The notes below the pieces were generated by a model that did not search any database, was not told the origin of the DNA, and saw nothing but the letters and a program-made list of their open reading frames with translations. DNA of 64,000 nucleotides from Mycolicibacterium diernhoferi (GTDB taxonomy: Bacteria; Actinomycetota; Actinomycetes; Mycobacteriales; Mycobacteriaceae). A program made the translations under genes and the position numbers. Shown piece by piece: positions 47,264 through 57,213 of this stretch; the first letter of the stretch is position 1, and every line of letters starts with the position of its first letter. The stretch covers positions 806,001-870,000 of the forward strand of contig NZ_CP080332.1 in the NCBI RefSeq assembly GCF_019456655.1. The letters are read 5' to 3'.

Positions 47264-47827
47264 TCAGATCTTGCCGACGAGATCGATCGACGGCGCCAGG
47301 GTGGTCTCGCCCTCTTCCCACTTGGCCGGGCAGACCTCACCGGGGTGGTTGCGCACGTACTGCGCGGCCTTCACCTTGCGCAACAGCTCGGCGGCGTTGC
47401 GGCCGACACCTTCTGGGGTGATCTCCAGGTACTGGATGATGCCGTCCGGGTCGACGAGGAAGGTGCCGCGGTCGGCCAGGCCCTCGCCGTCGCGCATGTT
47501 GTCGAAGTTGCGGGTGACGGTGCCCGACGGATCGCCGACCATGTAGTAGCGGATCTTGCCGATGGTGTCGGAGGACTTGTGCCACGCGGCGTGCACGTGG
47601 TGGGTGTCGGTGGACACCGCGTAGACCTCGACGCCGAGCTTGGTGAACTCGTCGTACAGATCGGCCATGTCACCGAGCTCGGTGGGGCAGACAAAGGTGA
47701 AGTCGGCCGGGTAGAAGAAGAAGATCGACCACTTGCCGCGCACATCGGCATCGGACACGTCGACGTACTCGCCGTCCCGGAAAGCGGTGGCCTCGAACGG
47801 TTTGATCTCGGTGTTCAGGATGGACAT
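47264..47827 (-). CDS. ahpC: Alkyl hydroperoxide reductase subunit C, 2-Cys peroxiredoxin of the enteric type
   Basis: 187 residues. Peroxidatic Cys47 in FFFYPADFTFVCPTELGDM and resolving Cys166 in HPGEVCPAKWEEG, ending APSIDLVGKI. The sequence can be aligned by eye along its length with E. coli AhpC (also 187 residues), and is unlike the M. tuberculosis AhpC/AhpD type. It reduces peroxides and peroxynitrite using AhpF. First gene of the ahpC-ahpF-oxyR unit; the ATG follows a GAGCCC leader with only a weak Shine-Dalgarno. Confidence 0.95.
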   Translation of the reverse strand: MSILNTEIKPFEATAFRDGEYVDVSDADVRGKWSIFFFYPADFTFVCPTELGDMADLYDEFTKLGVEVYAVSTDTHHVHAAWHKSSDTIGKIRYYMVGDPSGTVTRNFDNMRDGEGLADRGTFLVDPDGIIQYLEITPEGVGRNAAELLRKVKAAQYVRNHPGEVCPAKWEEGETTLAPSIDLVGKI

Positions 47828-47918
47828 GAGGGCTCCAATCGGAATGCACTGACTATCGCGGTTGAAACCTTAGGAAAAACCTATCGATAGCTTCAAGCAA
47901 CTGAATCCAAGATCACTG

Positions 47919-47933
47919 ATAGCCATTCCCTAT
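47919..47933. promoter_or_regulatory. Candidate OxyR half-site upstream of ahpC
   Basis: ATAG-N7-CTAT (ATAG at 47919-47922, CTAT at 47930-47933), the spacing of one OxyR recognition half-site, about 90 bases upstream of ahpC. A palindromic CTATCGATAG lies at 47881-47890. The second half-site of the full E. coli-type motif is not seen at the expected 22-base offset, so the call is tentative. Confidence 0.4.
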
Positions 47934-47964
47934 GAGCTGGGTAACGGTCGGATGGTGGCGCAAC

Positions 47965-47991
47965 CTTGCACTCGGCATGGGCGAGTGCTAA
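47965..47991 (+). promoter_or_regulatory. CIRCE operator 1 (HrcA binding) upstream of groEL2
   Basis: TTGCACTC, nine-base spacer, GAGTGCTAA: the controlling inverted repeat of chaperone expression, with one base off the TTAGCACTC consensus on the left arm. HrcA bound here represses groEL in the absence of heat stress. Confidence 0.9.
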
Positions 47992-47999
47992 AAATGACG

Positions 48000-48026
48000 T
48001 TGGCACTCGCGATCGGTGAGTGCTAG
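48000..48026 (+). promoter_or_regulatory. CIRCE operator 2 (HrcA binding) upstream of groEL2
   Basis: TTGGCACTC-N9-GAGTGCTAG, 35 bases from the first CIRCE centre to centre and about 100 bases before the ATG. Two CIRCE copies before groEL2 is the known mycobacterial arrangement. Confidence 0.9.
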
Positions 48027-48078
48027 GTCGGGACGGTGAGGCGGGGAGCACACCCACGCCGTCCGTCGCGGGCACTGA

Positions 48079-49752
<1,674 letters not shown>

Positions 49753-49768
49753 GTCCTGTTACGAAAGA

Positions 49769-49803
49769 AGCCCGGCGTTGCGTCAGCAGCGCCGGGCTTT
49801 TTC
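49769..49803 (+). terminator. Intrinsic terminator of groEL2
   Basis: Stem AGCCCGGCG (49769-49777) with CGCCGGGCT (49790-49798), 12-base loop, followed by TTTTT. It lies 16 bases after the groEL2 stop codon; a textbook rho-independent terminator. Confidence 0.9.
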
Positions 49804-49876
49804 GTTGTCCGATACCGACAGTGCATCCAGATCGTGTTTCCGCGGGAAATCTCGATCTGCATGCACCGTCGGTGGG

Positions 49877-50254
49877 CTACCCCTCCTTGAGGGGTACGCA
49901 ATCGTGCAGCCCGCCCGGGTCGGTGCCCGAACCCGGCTCGATGGCGCTGCGGTGCAGTACCGCCCGACTCGGTGTCAGCCGCACCTCGGCATCGACGACC
50001 TCGGCGGCGCCGTCGACGATCAACGAGTAGCCGGTCGGCTCCCGGGGCGGCCACAGCACGGTGACGGCCGGATGGGCGGTCGCATTGCGCGCGGTGGTGT
50101 TCCCCACGGGCGCGATGACGAACACGCCGTCCTCGAGTGCCGGCGTGACGGCCACCGTATGCGCCCGGAAATCGTCGCCGACGGTGATCAGATAACCGAA
50201 CGGGAAATCTGCCAGCGTCTCGGCGAGCTTGTCGAGATCCACCTTCACGCTCAT
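49877..50254 (-). CDS. Pyridoxamine 5'-phosphate oxidase-like / F420-binding split-barrel protein
   Basis: 125 residues from ATG 50254 (MSVKVDLDKLAETLADFPFGYLITVGDD); the longer frame upstream belongs to noise against the SDR gene. The split-barrel pattern RAHTVAVTPALEDGVFVIAPVGNTTARNATAHPAVTVLWPP matches the PPOX/FDOR superfamily, which in mycobacteria often uses FMN or F420. Specific function unknown. It is divergent from the SDR gene (39-base gap) and convergent with groEL2. Confidence 0.78.
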   Translation of the reverse strand: MSVKVDLDKLAETLADFPFGYLITVGDDFRAHTVAVTPALEDGVFVIAPVGNTTARNATAHPAVTVLWPPREPTGYSLIVDGAAEVVDAEVRLTPSRAVLHRSAIEPGSGTDPGGLHDCVPLKEG

Positions 50255-50293
50255 GAGGGAACAATAACGACGCCGGGGGTAGATTCCGAACAC

Positions 50294-51103
50294 ATGGCCC
50301 TCCCTCCGCCCGCTCCCGATACCACCGCCGTCGTCACCGGTGCTTCCTCGGGCATCGGGGCTGACCTCGCCCGGCAACTCGCCGCCCGCGGCCATGGGGT
50401 CACCCTGGTCGCCCGCCGTGAGGACCGGCTCCGCGAACTCGCTGCGGAGCTCGCCGGCACGGTCCGGGTCGAGGTCATTGCCGCCGACGTCGCCGATTCC
50501 GCTGCCCGGGCCGAGTTGTTCGCCGAGATCGAGCGCCGGGGGCTGACCGTCGACATCCTGGTCAACAATGCCGGCATCGGCACGATCGGCGCCGTCGTGG
50601 ACTCCACTCCGGAGGTCGAGATCGCGCAGGTGCGGGTCAATGTCGAGGCCGTCATCGACCTGACCACCCGGGCGGTGCAGCAGATGGTGCCGCGGCGCCG
50701 GGGTGCGATCCTCAATGTCGGTTCGACGGCCGGATTCCAGCCGTTCCCCGGACAATCCGGGTACGCCGCGACCAAGGCCTTCGTCCGGTCCTACACCGAG
50801 GGACTGCGGGCGGAGGTGGCCGGCACCGGGGTGACCGTGGCGGCGCTGCATCCGGGACCGGTGCGCACCGAATTCCTCTCTGTGGCAGGGATCGACGAGC
50901 GCACCTTCGCCGATGCGTTCCCGAAGTTCATGTGGCTGAGCCCGCGGGAGGTGGCCAAGGCGGGCATCGACGGGCTGGCCGAGGATCGTGCAGAGGTGAT
51001 TCCCGGACTGCCGAATCAGATCGGCGCCAAGGTGTTCGGGCTGCTACCCAATCGGCTGCTGCTGCCGTTGCTCAAGAAGCAGCACCCGGCGCTACGCGGG
51101 TAG
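50294..51103 (+). CDS. Short-chain dehydrogenase (DltE-like)
   Basis: 269 residues from ATG 50294. Cofactor motif TGASSGIGADLA near residue 15, NNAG, Ser in NVGSTAGF and YAATKAFVRSYTEGL with Y-x-x-x-K; the HPGPVRTEFL follow-up is typical of the large mycobacterial SDR group. The C-terminal GLLPNRLLLPLLKKQHPALR is a hydrophobic/basic tail. Substrate unknown. It overlaps the convergent amidohydrolase by 12 bases. Confidence 0.88.
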   Translation: MALPPPAPDTTAVVTGASSGIGADLARQLAARGHGVTLVARREDRLRELAAELAGTVRVEVIAADVADSAARAELFAEIERRGLTVDILVNNAGIGTIGAVVDSTPEVEIAQVRVNVEAVIDLTTRAVQQMVPRRRGAILNVGSTAGFQPFPGQSGYAATKAFVRSYTEGLRAEVAGTGVTVAALHPGPVRTEFLSVAGIDERTFADAFPKFMWLSPREVAKAGIDGLAEDRAEVIPGLPNQIGAKVFGLLPNRLLLPLLKKQHPALRG

Positions 51104-52813
51104 CGGCCGGCGTCCGCGCACCAGTCGCCCGGGCCGCGCGTCGGTGGGCACCCCGTTCTCGGCGATGATCTCACCCGAAACGATGGTCGCCACATAGCCC
51201 TCGGCGCTCTGGTCCAGTCGGCGTCCGCCGGCGGGCAGATCGTGGACGACGACCGGGCGGTGCAGGCGCAGGCCTTGCGCGTCGATGACATTGAGGTCGG
51301 CCTTGAAGCCGACGGCGATGCGGCCACGATCTTCGAACCCGGCCACCCGGGCCGGCACCGAGGTCAGCTCCCGGACCGTCTCGGCCAGTGACAACCGGCC
51401 CTCGGCCCGGTCACGGACCCAGTGGGTCAGCATGTAGGTGGGAAAGCTTGCATCGCAGATCATTCCGTAGTGCGCGCCGCCGTCACCGAGCCCGAGGACG
51501 ACATCGTCACGGCGGATCAATTCGGCGACGGTGTCCAGCGAGCCGTCCCGGAAGTTGGCCAGGGTGACCATCAGCATGGCCTGGCCGTCATCCTCGAGCA
51601 CCCGGTCGTAGGCCTCCTCCAGTGGGCTCACTCCGCGGGCGCGGGCCCGTTCGGCGATGCTGTCGGACCGATCGGGTTCGTAGTTCGGCGGGTCTTCGAG
51701 CGGGAACATCCACTCGAAGGCCTGGGCGGCGAACATCAGCGGGTGTCCGTCCCCGGCCGGGGTGTCGTTCAGGATGCGCTCCCGCACTTCGGGTTTGCGC
51801 ATCTCGGCGACGCGCTCGGCCAGTGGCAGATGCGCGAGCTCGCGGTAGCTGGGGTACAACACGAACGGATGCCCGGACAGCCCGAGCCCGAGCACCAGGC
51901 CGATGGGCCGCGGGAAGATCTGTGCGGTGATCTCGCCGCCGTTCTGGTTGGCCTTCTCAACCATCCGCAACGCATCCAGATGTAGTGGCGGGCCGGCGTT
52001 TCCGATGGCCAGCGTGAAGGTGACGGGCAGCCCGACCTCCGCCGCCGCATCGAACACCGACTGCAGTGCCTGTTCGTAGTCCGTGGCGAACAGGTCCGGC
52101 ACGAACTGGATGAGGCCGCCCCCGGCGTCATCCACCCCGCGGGCGATGGCCTCGATCTCCGCCTGAGCGGCATCGAAACTGGGGATCGGTTGGCCGCTCT
52201 CGGTCTTGTGGATGGTCAGCCGGGAGGACGCGAAGCCCAGCGCGCCGACCTCCACGGCCTCGGCGGCCAGCTTGCGCATCAGTGCCAGATCCTCGGCGGT
52301 GGCCGGTTCGCGGTTGACGCCGCGCTCACCCATCACATAGACGCGCAGCGGGGAGTGCGGCAGGAACGCGGCCACATCGATATCCCGGTCGCGGGCATCG
52401 AGTGCGTCCAGGAACTCGGGGAACGTCTCCCACGTCCAGGGCAGTCCGTCGACCATCACCACGCCGGGGATGTCCTCCACGCCGGCCATCACGTCGACGA
52501 GGGTCTCGTGATCCTCCGGGCGGCACGGCGCGAACCCGACACCGCAGTTGCCCATCACCGCGGTGGTGACGCCATGCGCCGAGGACGGGTTGAGCCGGTC
52601 ACTCCAGATGGCCTGGCCGTCGTAGTGGGTGTGCAGGTCGACGAAACCGGGCGTGACGAGCAGGCCGGTGGCATCGATCTCACGGTCGCCCGAGCCGGTG
52701 ACGGTGCCGACCGCCGCGATCACACCATCGGACACCGCGACGTCCCCGACGTAGGGTTCGCCGCCGAGTCCGTCGACGATGGTGCCGTTGCGAATGACCA
52801 GTTGGAATGTCAT
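51092..52813 (-). CDS. Amidohydrolase, N-acyl-D-amino-acid deacylase family
   Basis: 573 residues of the metal-dependent amidohydrolase type. GFVDLHTHYDGQAIWS holds the first metal ligands His-x-His. GNCGVGFAPCRPED, GALGFASSRLTIH and GDGGAHYGMICDAS (metal-binding Asp) are signatures of D-aminoacylase-like enzymes in mycobacteria. The end LHRPVVVHDLPAGGRRLDQSAEGY is the beta-sandwich return. It hydrolyses an N-acyl or cyclic amide; substrate unknown. Divergent from the VOC gene. Confidence 0.88.
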   Translation of the reverse strand: MTFQLVIRNGTIVDGLGGEPYVGDVAVSDGVIAAVGTVTGSGDREIDATGLLVTPGFVDLHTHYDGQAIWSDRLNPSSAHGVTTAVMGNCGVGFAPCRPEDHETLVDVMAGVEDIPGVVMVDGLPWTWETFPEFLDALDARDRDIDVAAFLPHSPLRVYVMGERGVNREPATAEDLALMRKLAAEAVEVGALGFASSRLTIHKTESGQPIPSFDAAQAEIEAIARGVDDAGGGLIQFVPDLFATDYEQALQSVFDAAAEVGLPVTFTLAIGNAGPPLHLDALRMVEKANQNGGEITAQIFPRPIGLVLGLGLSGHPFVLYPSYRELAHLPLAERVAEMRKPEVRERILNDTPAGDGHPLMFAAQAFEWMFPLEDPPNYEPDRSDSIAERARARGVSPLEEAYDRVLEDDGQAMLMVTLANFRDGSLDTVAELIRRDDVVLGLGDGGAHYGMICDASFPTYMLTHWVRDRAEGRLSLAETVRELTSVPARVAGFEDRGRIAVGFKADLNVIDAQGLRLHRPVVVHDLPAGGRRLDQSAEGYVATIVSGEIIAENGVPTDARPGRLVRGRRPLPA

Positions 52814-52835
52814 GCCCCGAATGTACGGTGACCTC

Positions 52836-53213
52836 GTGATAGATCACTTCGGAATCAACTGTGCGGATTGGGAGCGGTCGAAGGCCTTCTATGACAAGGT
52901 CCTCGGCGTACTGGGGTACACCCGGCAGATGGACTACCAGGTCGCCATCGGGTATGGCACCGACGGTAAACCGGATTTCTGGATTGCGGATATGAACGCC
53001 GGCGAGGCGAGCGGTGCGAACCGGGAGACGCACATCGCGTTCCGGGCCGCGGGCCCCGAGGCGGTGCAGGCCTTCTATGACGCCGCCCTGGAACTGGGTG
53101 CGGAGTCGCTGCACGCCCCGCGGCTGTGGCCCGAGTACCACCCGGCCTACTTCGGGGCGTTCGTCCGGGACCCGGATGGCAACAATGTGGAGGCCGTGTT
53201 CCACGGGGCCTGA
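52836..53213 (+). CDS. VOC-family (glyoxalase/dioxygenase-fold) protein
   Basis: 125 residues from GTG (VIDHFGINCADWERSKAFYDKVLGVLGY), the usual start of glyoxalase-like proteins; an in-frame ATG at 52821 is possible. One beta-alpha-beta-beta-beta unit ends with FRAAGPEAVQAFYDAALELG and a second ends with YFGAFVRDPDGNNVEAVFHG. A typical single-chain VOC protein that may be a metalloenzyme or binder; substrate unknown. Confidence 0.83.
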   Translation: MIDHFGINCADWERSKAFYDKVLGVLGYTRQMDYQVAIGYGTDGKPDFWIADMNAGEASGANRETHIAFRAAGPEAVQAFYDAALELGAESLHAPRLWPEYHPAYFGAFVRDPDGNNVEAVFHGA

Positions 53214-53346
53214 TCTTGTAGCCCGATCGGATGAAAGTGGGGGAAATCGCCGGTTAGCTGCGCGAAATCGTTGCCGTAGCCGTTAACTGTGCCCCATTCT
53301 GTGCCCGTCCTGTTTACGTCACCGTTAATAAGATCGGGGTACGAGA

Positions 53347-54720
53347 ATGTCGGTCACGGTTCGTCCGCATACAAAGATGATGTCCGCGGTTCTGGCCGCC
53401 GGCGTGGTGGTCGCGGCCGCCCCGGCCTGGGTGCCGGAGGCGCAGGAGGCCGCAGCGGCGGTGAGTACCCAGGCGGTGCAGCCCGCCGGGTTCATCTCCG
53501 ATTTCCTGGAGAACATCGGCTACACCGTCGCCGGCATCGGCAACAGTATCGTCATTCCGATCGACGCAGCGATCTCGGCGCCGTTCGATGCCTTCTCGGC
53601 ACTCCTGGTCGGACTGCAGACCTCGGAGTACCGCAATGACGTCGCCTCCTGGTTGGTCAACCGCTACCTCAATCCGTCCGACCTCTATGCCGATCAAGGC
53701 GACTACTGGATCTTTACGTACCCCAACGAGTTCAAGGACTACGGGCTCGGGAATCTAATCGCGCTGCTTCCGCCCAGCGCACAGGCCGCCATCACCAACT
53801 TTGTCAATGGCATCGCCGACCGGATCAACAGCGTCCTCGGCGATCTCGCCGATCCGGTCACCGGCGACGCGGTGATGAATTCCTTCTTCTGGGACACGGG
53901 GATCGGTCGTGTCGTCAACTCGGTAAACGCCATCCCGATGGCGCCGATCCGAGCGATCCTGGACACGGTCAATTACGCGGGTTGGCTGCCCTATGAGCTC
54001 TTCAGCACCCTCGAAGCTGCAGTGCAGGACCCGCGGGACATCCCCGGCCTGATCAGCAACCTGGCCTGGGGTCTGCTCGGTGAGTACGGGCTCCTCGGAA
54101 ACGTGATCCACGACCTCAGCTTCCCGGTGACCAATCTTCCGGGACTGATCGGCCAGATCTCGACGCAGATCGTCAATGGTGTCTACAAGCTTCTGAACGG
54201 TGTGCTGTCGCTGCTGCCCGATCCGGTCAGCCCGTATTCGTTCGAGGCGAGCCGGGTGGCCGACGACACCGCCGAGTTTGAGGGTGCCGCCGCCGACAGC
54301 ATCGTCGGCGCATTCGGTGCGGGCCCGGCCAATCTGGTGCCGGTCTCCGACGTTGACGAGTCGGATCCGGTCGAGACCGAACCCATTGCGCCGGAAGAGG
54401 TTGCACCGGAGGCTGTTTCGCCGGAGCCCAGCGAGTCGGAGCCCGTCGGGTCGGAGGTCGTCGAATTCGAGCCCGCAGCGCCGGCCGCGGTCGAGGATGA
54501 CCTCACCGATGACGAGGACGTGGCAGGCGACGACCGCGCCCTGGACGATCTGGCCGACGAGGAGGATTCCTCCGAGCCGAACGGCGGCGACACCGGACCG
54601 GCCAACCCGTCCTCGTCGGGTGGTAACCAGGGCGTAGCAGGGGCCGAGGGGCCGACTGCCGAGTCCGGTTCGGAATCCGATTCGGAATCCGACTCCGGGG
54701 AGTCGGCGGCGGCTGCCTGA
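53347..54720 (+). CDS. Large secreted/cell-surface protein with acidic low-complexity tail
   Basis: 457 residues. N-terminal signal-like segment (MMSAVLAAGVVVAAAPAWVP). Residues about 45-290 form a conserved domain with FISDFLENIGYTVAGIGNSIVIPIDAAISAP, DYWIFTYPNEFKDYG and LPGLIGQISTQIVNGVYKLLN, many amphipathic helices, no cysteines. From about 330 on the chain is highly acidic (DESDPVETEPIAPEEV, then AVEDDLTDDEDVAGDDRALDD) and ends SESDSESDSGESAAAA. It resembles mycobacterial exported proteins of unknown function. A hairpin terminator follows. Not linked to any pathway by its neighbours. Confidence 0.75.
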   Translation: MSVTVRPHTKMMSAVLAAGVVVAAAPAWVPEAQEAAAAVSTQAVQPAGFISDFLENIGYTVAGIGNSIVIPIDAAISAPFDAFSALLVGLQTSEYRNDVASWLVNRYLNPSDLYADQGDYWIFTYPNEFKDYGLGNLIALLPPSAQAAITNFVNGIADRINSVLGDLADPVTGDAVMNSFFWDTGIGRVVNSVNAIPMAPIRAILDTVNYAGWLPYELFSTLEAAVQDPRDIPGLISNLAWGLLGEYGLLGNVIHDLSFPVTNLPGLIGQISTQIVNGVYKLLNGVLSLLPDPVSPYSFEASRVADDTAEFEGAAADSIVGAFGAGPANLVPVSDVDESDPVETEPIAPEEVAPEAVSPEPSESEPVGSEVVEFEPAAPAAVEDDLTDDEDVAGDDRALDDLADEEDSSEPNGGDTGPANPSSSGGNQGVAGAEGPTAESGSESDSESDSGESAAAA

Positions 54721-54747
54721 TCCCAGTCGCATAGCAGTTCAGCCCGG

Positions 54748-54776
54748 CGGCCCGGTCTCCCTGTGAGACCGGGCCG
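54748..54776 (+). terminator. Hairpin terminator after the 53347 gene
   Basis: 12-bp perfect stem CGGCCCGGTCTC (54748-54759) with GAGACCGGGCCG (54765-54776), five-base loop, followed by a short T pair only. It starts 28 bases after the stop codon and 22 bases before the DinB-family ATG. Confidence 0.75.
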
Positions 54777-54797
54777 TTCGGCGTATGTTCGGTTTAC

Positions 54798-55310
54798 ATG
54801 ACCACTGCTGTCAGAGAACTGCTGCGGGATTTCTTCACACGGCTGATCGAACACGTCGATGAGCTCACCGACGGGCTGACCGACGAGGTGTCGTCGTGGC
54901 AGCCGGCGGCGGGGGCGAACAGCATCGCCTGGCTCATCTGGCACAGCGCCCGTTGCCAGGATCTCCAGCTGTGCGACATCGCGGGTACCGAGCAGGTGTG
55001 GACCCGCGATGGCTGGTTCGAACGTTTCGCTCTGGATCTGCCGCCCGGCGACATCGGATACGGGCACGGCCCCGATGAGGTGGCCAAGGTGCGGCCCCCG
55101 GCGAAGTTGCTGTCCGGCTACTACCACGCGGTGCACAAGGTGACGTTGGAGTACGTCGCCTCCATTGACGACGGCGAGCTCGAGCGCATCGTCGACGACA
55201 ACTGGGATCCGCCGGTGACGGCCAGTGCGCGGCTGGTCAGCATCATCGACGACTGCGCGCAGCACCTCGGGCAGGCCGCCTACATCAAGGGCACCCTGAG
55301 CCGAACTTGA
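54798..55310 (+). CDS. DinB/DUF664-family four-helix-bundle protein
   Basis: 170 residues. Pattern VRELLRDFFTRLIEHVDELTDGLTDEVSSWQP, NSIAWLIWHSARCQDLQLCDI with the His ligand, and a C-terminal IIDDCAQHLGQAAYIKGTL with the second His motif. These are the metal positions of DinB-like thiol-dependent enzymes, which in mycobacteria include mycothiol-dependent transferases. Substrate unknown. Confidence 0.8.
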   Translation: MTTAVRELLRDFFTRLIEHVDELTDGLTDEVSSWQPAAGANSIAWLIWHSARCQDLQLCDIAGTEQVWTRDGWFERFALDLPPGDIGYGHGPDEVAKVRPPAKLLSGYYHAVHKVTLEYVASIDDGELERIVDDNWDPPVTASARLVSIIDDCAQHLGQAAYIKGTLSRT

Positions 55311-55363
55311 CAGGTGTCAACCCCGGTGCGAGCTACGTCACAGCTCGGGTCTAGCATGTGCCT

Positions 55364-56875
55364 ATGACCGCCACTGCTGACCGTTCCGAGGTCGCCACCA
55401 TCCTGAATCCCGCCACCGGTGAGGTGGCCGGTGAAGTCCGCTGGACCAACCCTGCCGATGTTCCGCAGATCGCTGCCGGCCTGCGCGAAGCGCAGCGCGG
55501 GTGGGAGGCCCGCGGCGCAAAGGGCCGCGCCAAGGTCCTCGCTCGCTACGCCGTTTGGCTGGCTGACCACCGCGAGGAGATCGAGAACCTGCTGATCGCC
55601 GAGACCGGCAAATCGGCCACCGACGCGGCGCAGGAAGTGCCGATGGCGATCGCCATCCTGTCCTACTACATCAAGGTCATCGAGAAGGCGACGGCGCCGG
55701 AGGGGCGGCCCGCCCCGCTGCCGTTCCTGTCGATCAAGAAGATCGAAGTGCACTACCGGCCGCGCCCGGTCGTCGGCATCATCGCGCCCTGGAACTACCC
55801 CGTCGCCAACGCCCTGATGGACGCCATCGGTGCGCTGGCCGCAGGGTGTGCGGTGCTGCTCAAGCCGTCCGAGCGCACCCCGCTGACCGCCGAGGTGCTG
55901 CTGCGCGGCTGGCTGGACTCGGGTGCCCCCGAGGTGCTCGCCCTCGCGCAGGGCGCCCGCGAGGTGTCCGAGGCCGTCATCGACAACGCCGACTACATCC
56001 AGTTCACCGGTTCCACCGCGACCGGCACCAAGGTGGCCGAACGGGCCGCCCGCCGGCTCACGCCCGTCAGCCTGGAACTCGGCGGCAAGGACCCGATGAT
56101 CGTGCTGGAGGACGCCGACATCGAACTCGCGGCCAATGCCGCGGTCTGGGGCGCGATGTTCAACGCGGGTCAGACGTGCGTGTCGGTGGAGCGGGTGTAC
56201 GTCCTTGAGCAGGTGTACGACCAGTTCGTCGCCGCGGTCGTCAAGGCCGTGGAGAACCTCAAGATGGGTGCGGGGGAGGGCCATTCGTTCGGCGCCCTGA
56301 TCGACGACTCGCAGGTCGCCGTGACCGCACGACACGTCGACGACGCGCTGGCCAAGGGTGCCAAGGCGCTCACCGGCGGCACGCGGCCCGAGGGGGCGGG
56401 CAGCTTCTACCCTGCCACCGTGCTGGTCGACGTCGACCATTCGATGGCCTGTATGACCGAGGAGACCTTCGGCCCGACGTTGCCGATCATGAAGGTGTCT
56501 TCCGTCGGTGAGGCCGTCCGGCTGGCCAACGACAGCCCCTACGGACTGAGTGCATCGGTCTTCTCCAAGGACACCGAGCGCGCCAAGGATATTGCGCTAC
56601 AACTGGATTGCGGTGCCGTCAACGTCAACGACGTGATCTCCAACCTGATGTGCACCACCGCGCCGATGGGCGGCTGGAAGACCTCGGGTATCGGGGCACG
56701 GTTCGGCGGGATCGACGGGGTGCGCAAGTTCTGCCGGCAGGAGACGGTGGTCGTACCGCGCCTGTCGGTCGGCGCGGGCGGCACCTACTACAACAACTCG
56801 CTCAAGGCGCTGGCCCGGGTCAACAAGATGATGACCAAGATGGCGCTGTCGCGGCCCAAGCGCGAAGCCAAGTAG
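55364..56875 (+). CDS. NAD(P)-dependent aldehyde dehydrogenase
   Basis: 503 residues from ATG 55364; a GTG two codons earlier is the longest start. Catalytic Cys272 is in FNAGQTCVSVERVYV, general-base Glu238 in SLELGGKDP, NAD site in QFTGSTATGTKV, and APWNYPV precedes the cofactor-binding core. It oxidises an aldehyde to the acid. The motif set and the C-terminal extension (YYNNSLKALARVNKMM) match mycobacterial succinate-semialdehyde or fatty-aldehyde dehydrogenases; substrate not determined. Confidence 0.9.
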   Translation: MTATADRSEVATILNPATGEVAGEVRWTNPADVPQIAAGLREAQRGWEARGAKGRAKVLARYAVWLADHREEIENLLIAETGKSATDAAQEVPMAIAILSYYIKVIEKATAPEGRPAPLPFLSIKKIEVHYRPRPVVGIIAPWNYPVANALMDAIGALAAGCAVLLKPSERTPLTAEVLLRGWLDSGAPEVLALAQGAREVSEAVIDNADYIQFTGSTATGTKVAERAARRLTPVSLELGGKDPMIVLEDADIELAANAAVWGAMFNAGQTCVSVERVYVLEQVYDQFVAAVVKAVENLKMGAGEGHSFGALIDDSQVAVTARHVDDALAKGAKALTGGTRPEGAGSFYPATVLVDVDHSMACMTEETFGPTLPIMKVSSVGEAVRLANDSPYGLSASVFSKDTERAKDIALQLDCGAVNVNDVISNLMCTTAPMGGWKTSGIGARFGGIDGVRKFCRQETVVVPRLSVGAGGTYYNNSLKALARVNKMMTKMALSRPKREAK

Positions 56876-56887
56876 CACTCGGCTGTT

Positions 56888-56920
56888 CACCCGGACGTCA
56901 CCATGTGATCCGTCCGGGTG
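56888..56920 (+). terminator. Hairpin after the aldehyde dehydrogenase gene
   Basis: Perfect 10-bp stem CACCCGGACG (56888-56897) with CGTCCGGGTG (56911-56920), 13-base loop, starting 13 bases after the stop codon. No T-run. It is the main structured element of the 338-base gap 56876-57213; a short possible coding remnant follows it. Confidence 0.65.
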
Positions 56921-57213
56921 GATTGCTTCTGCCGGTGACCCTGGATCTTTCCGGCTCGGATCTCTCCCGTTACGCCGTCCGCGACGATGACGACAACGCC
57001 CCGAGCTCGTGGCGATGCCCGGCGCCAAGGCAGACATCTCGGACCGCACGCACTTCCTGTAGTCCTGCCGGCTGTGCACCAATTCTGTGCTGCAGACCGT
57101 TGCCAAACGGTAATGACACGAAACGCGGTCGGTTCAACGCGATACACCGTGTGCTGAGTATGTTCGAACCCGCAAGAATCACCACGAGTTTTCAGCCGGC
57201 GAAGGAGGGGCGT

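Noticed and set aside
45224..47890. 888-codon plus-strand frame opposite oxyR-ahpF-ahpC
   Set aside because: Shadow of three certain genes; Gly/His/Asp-rich translation without domains.
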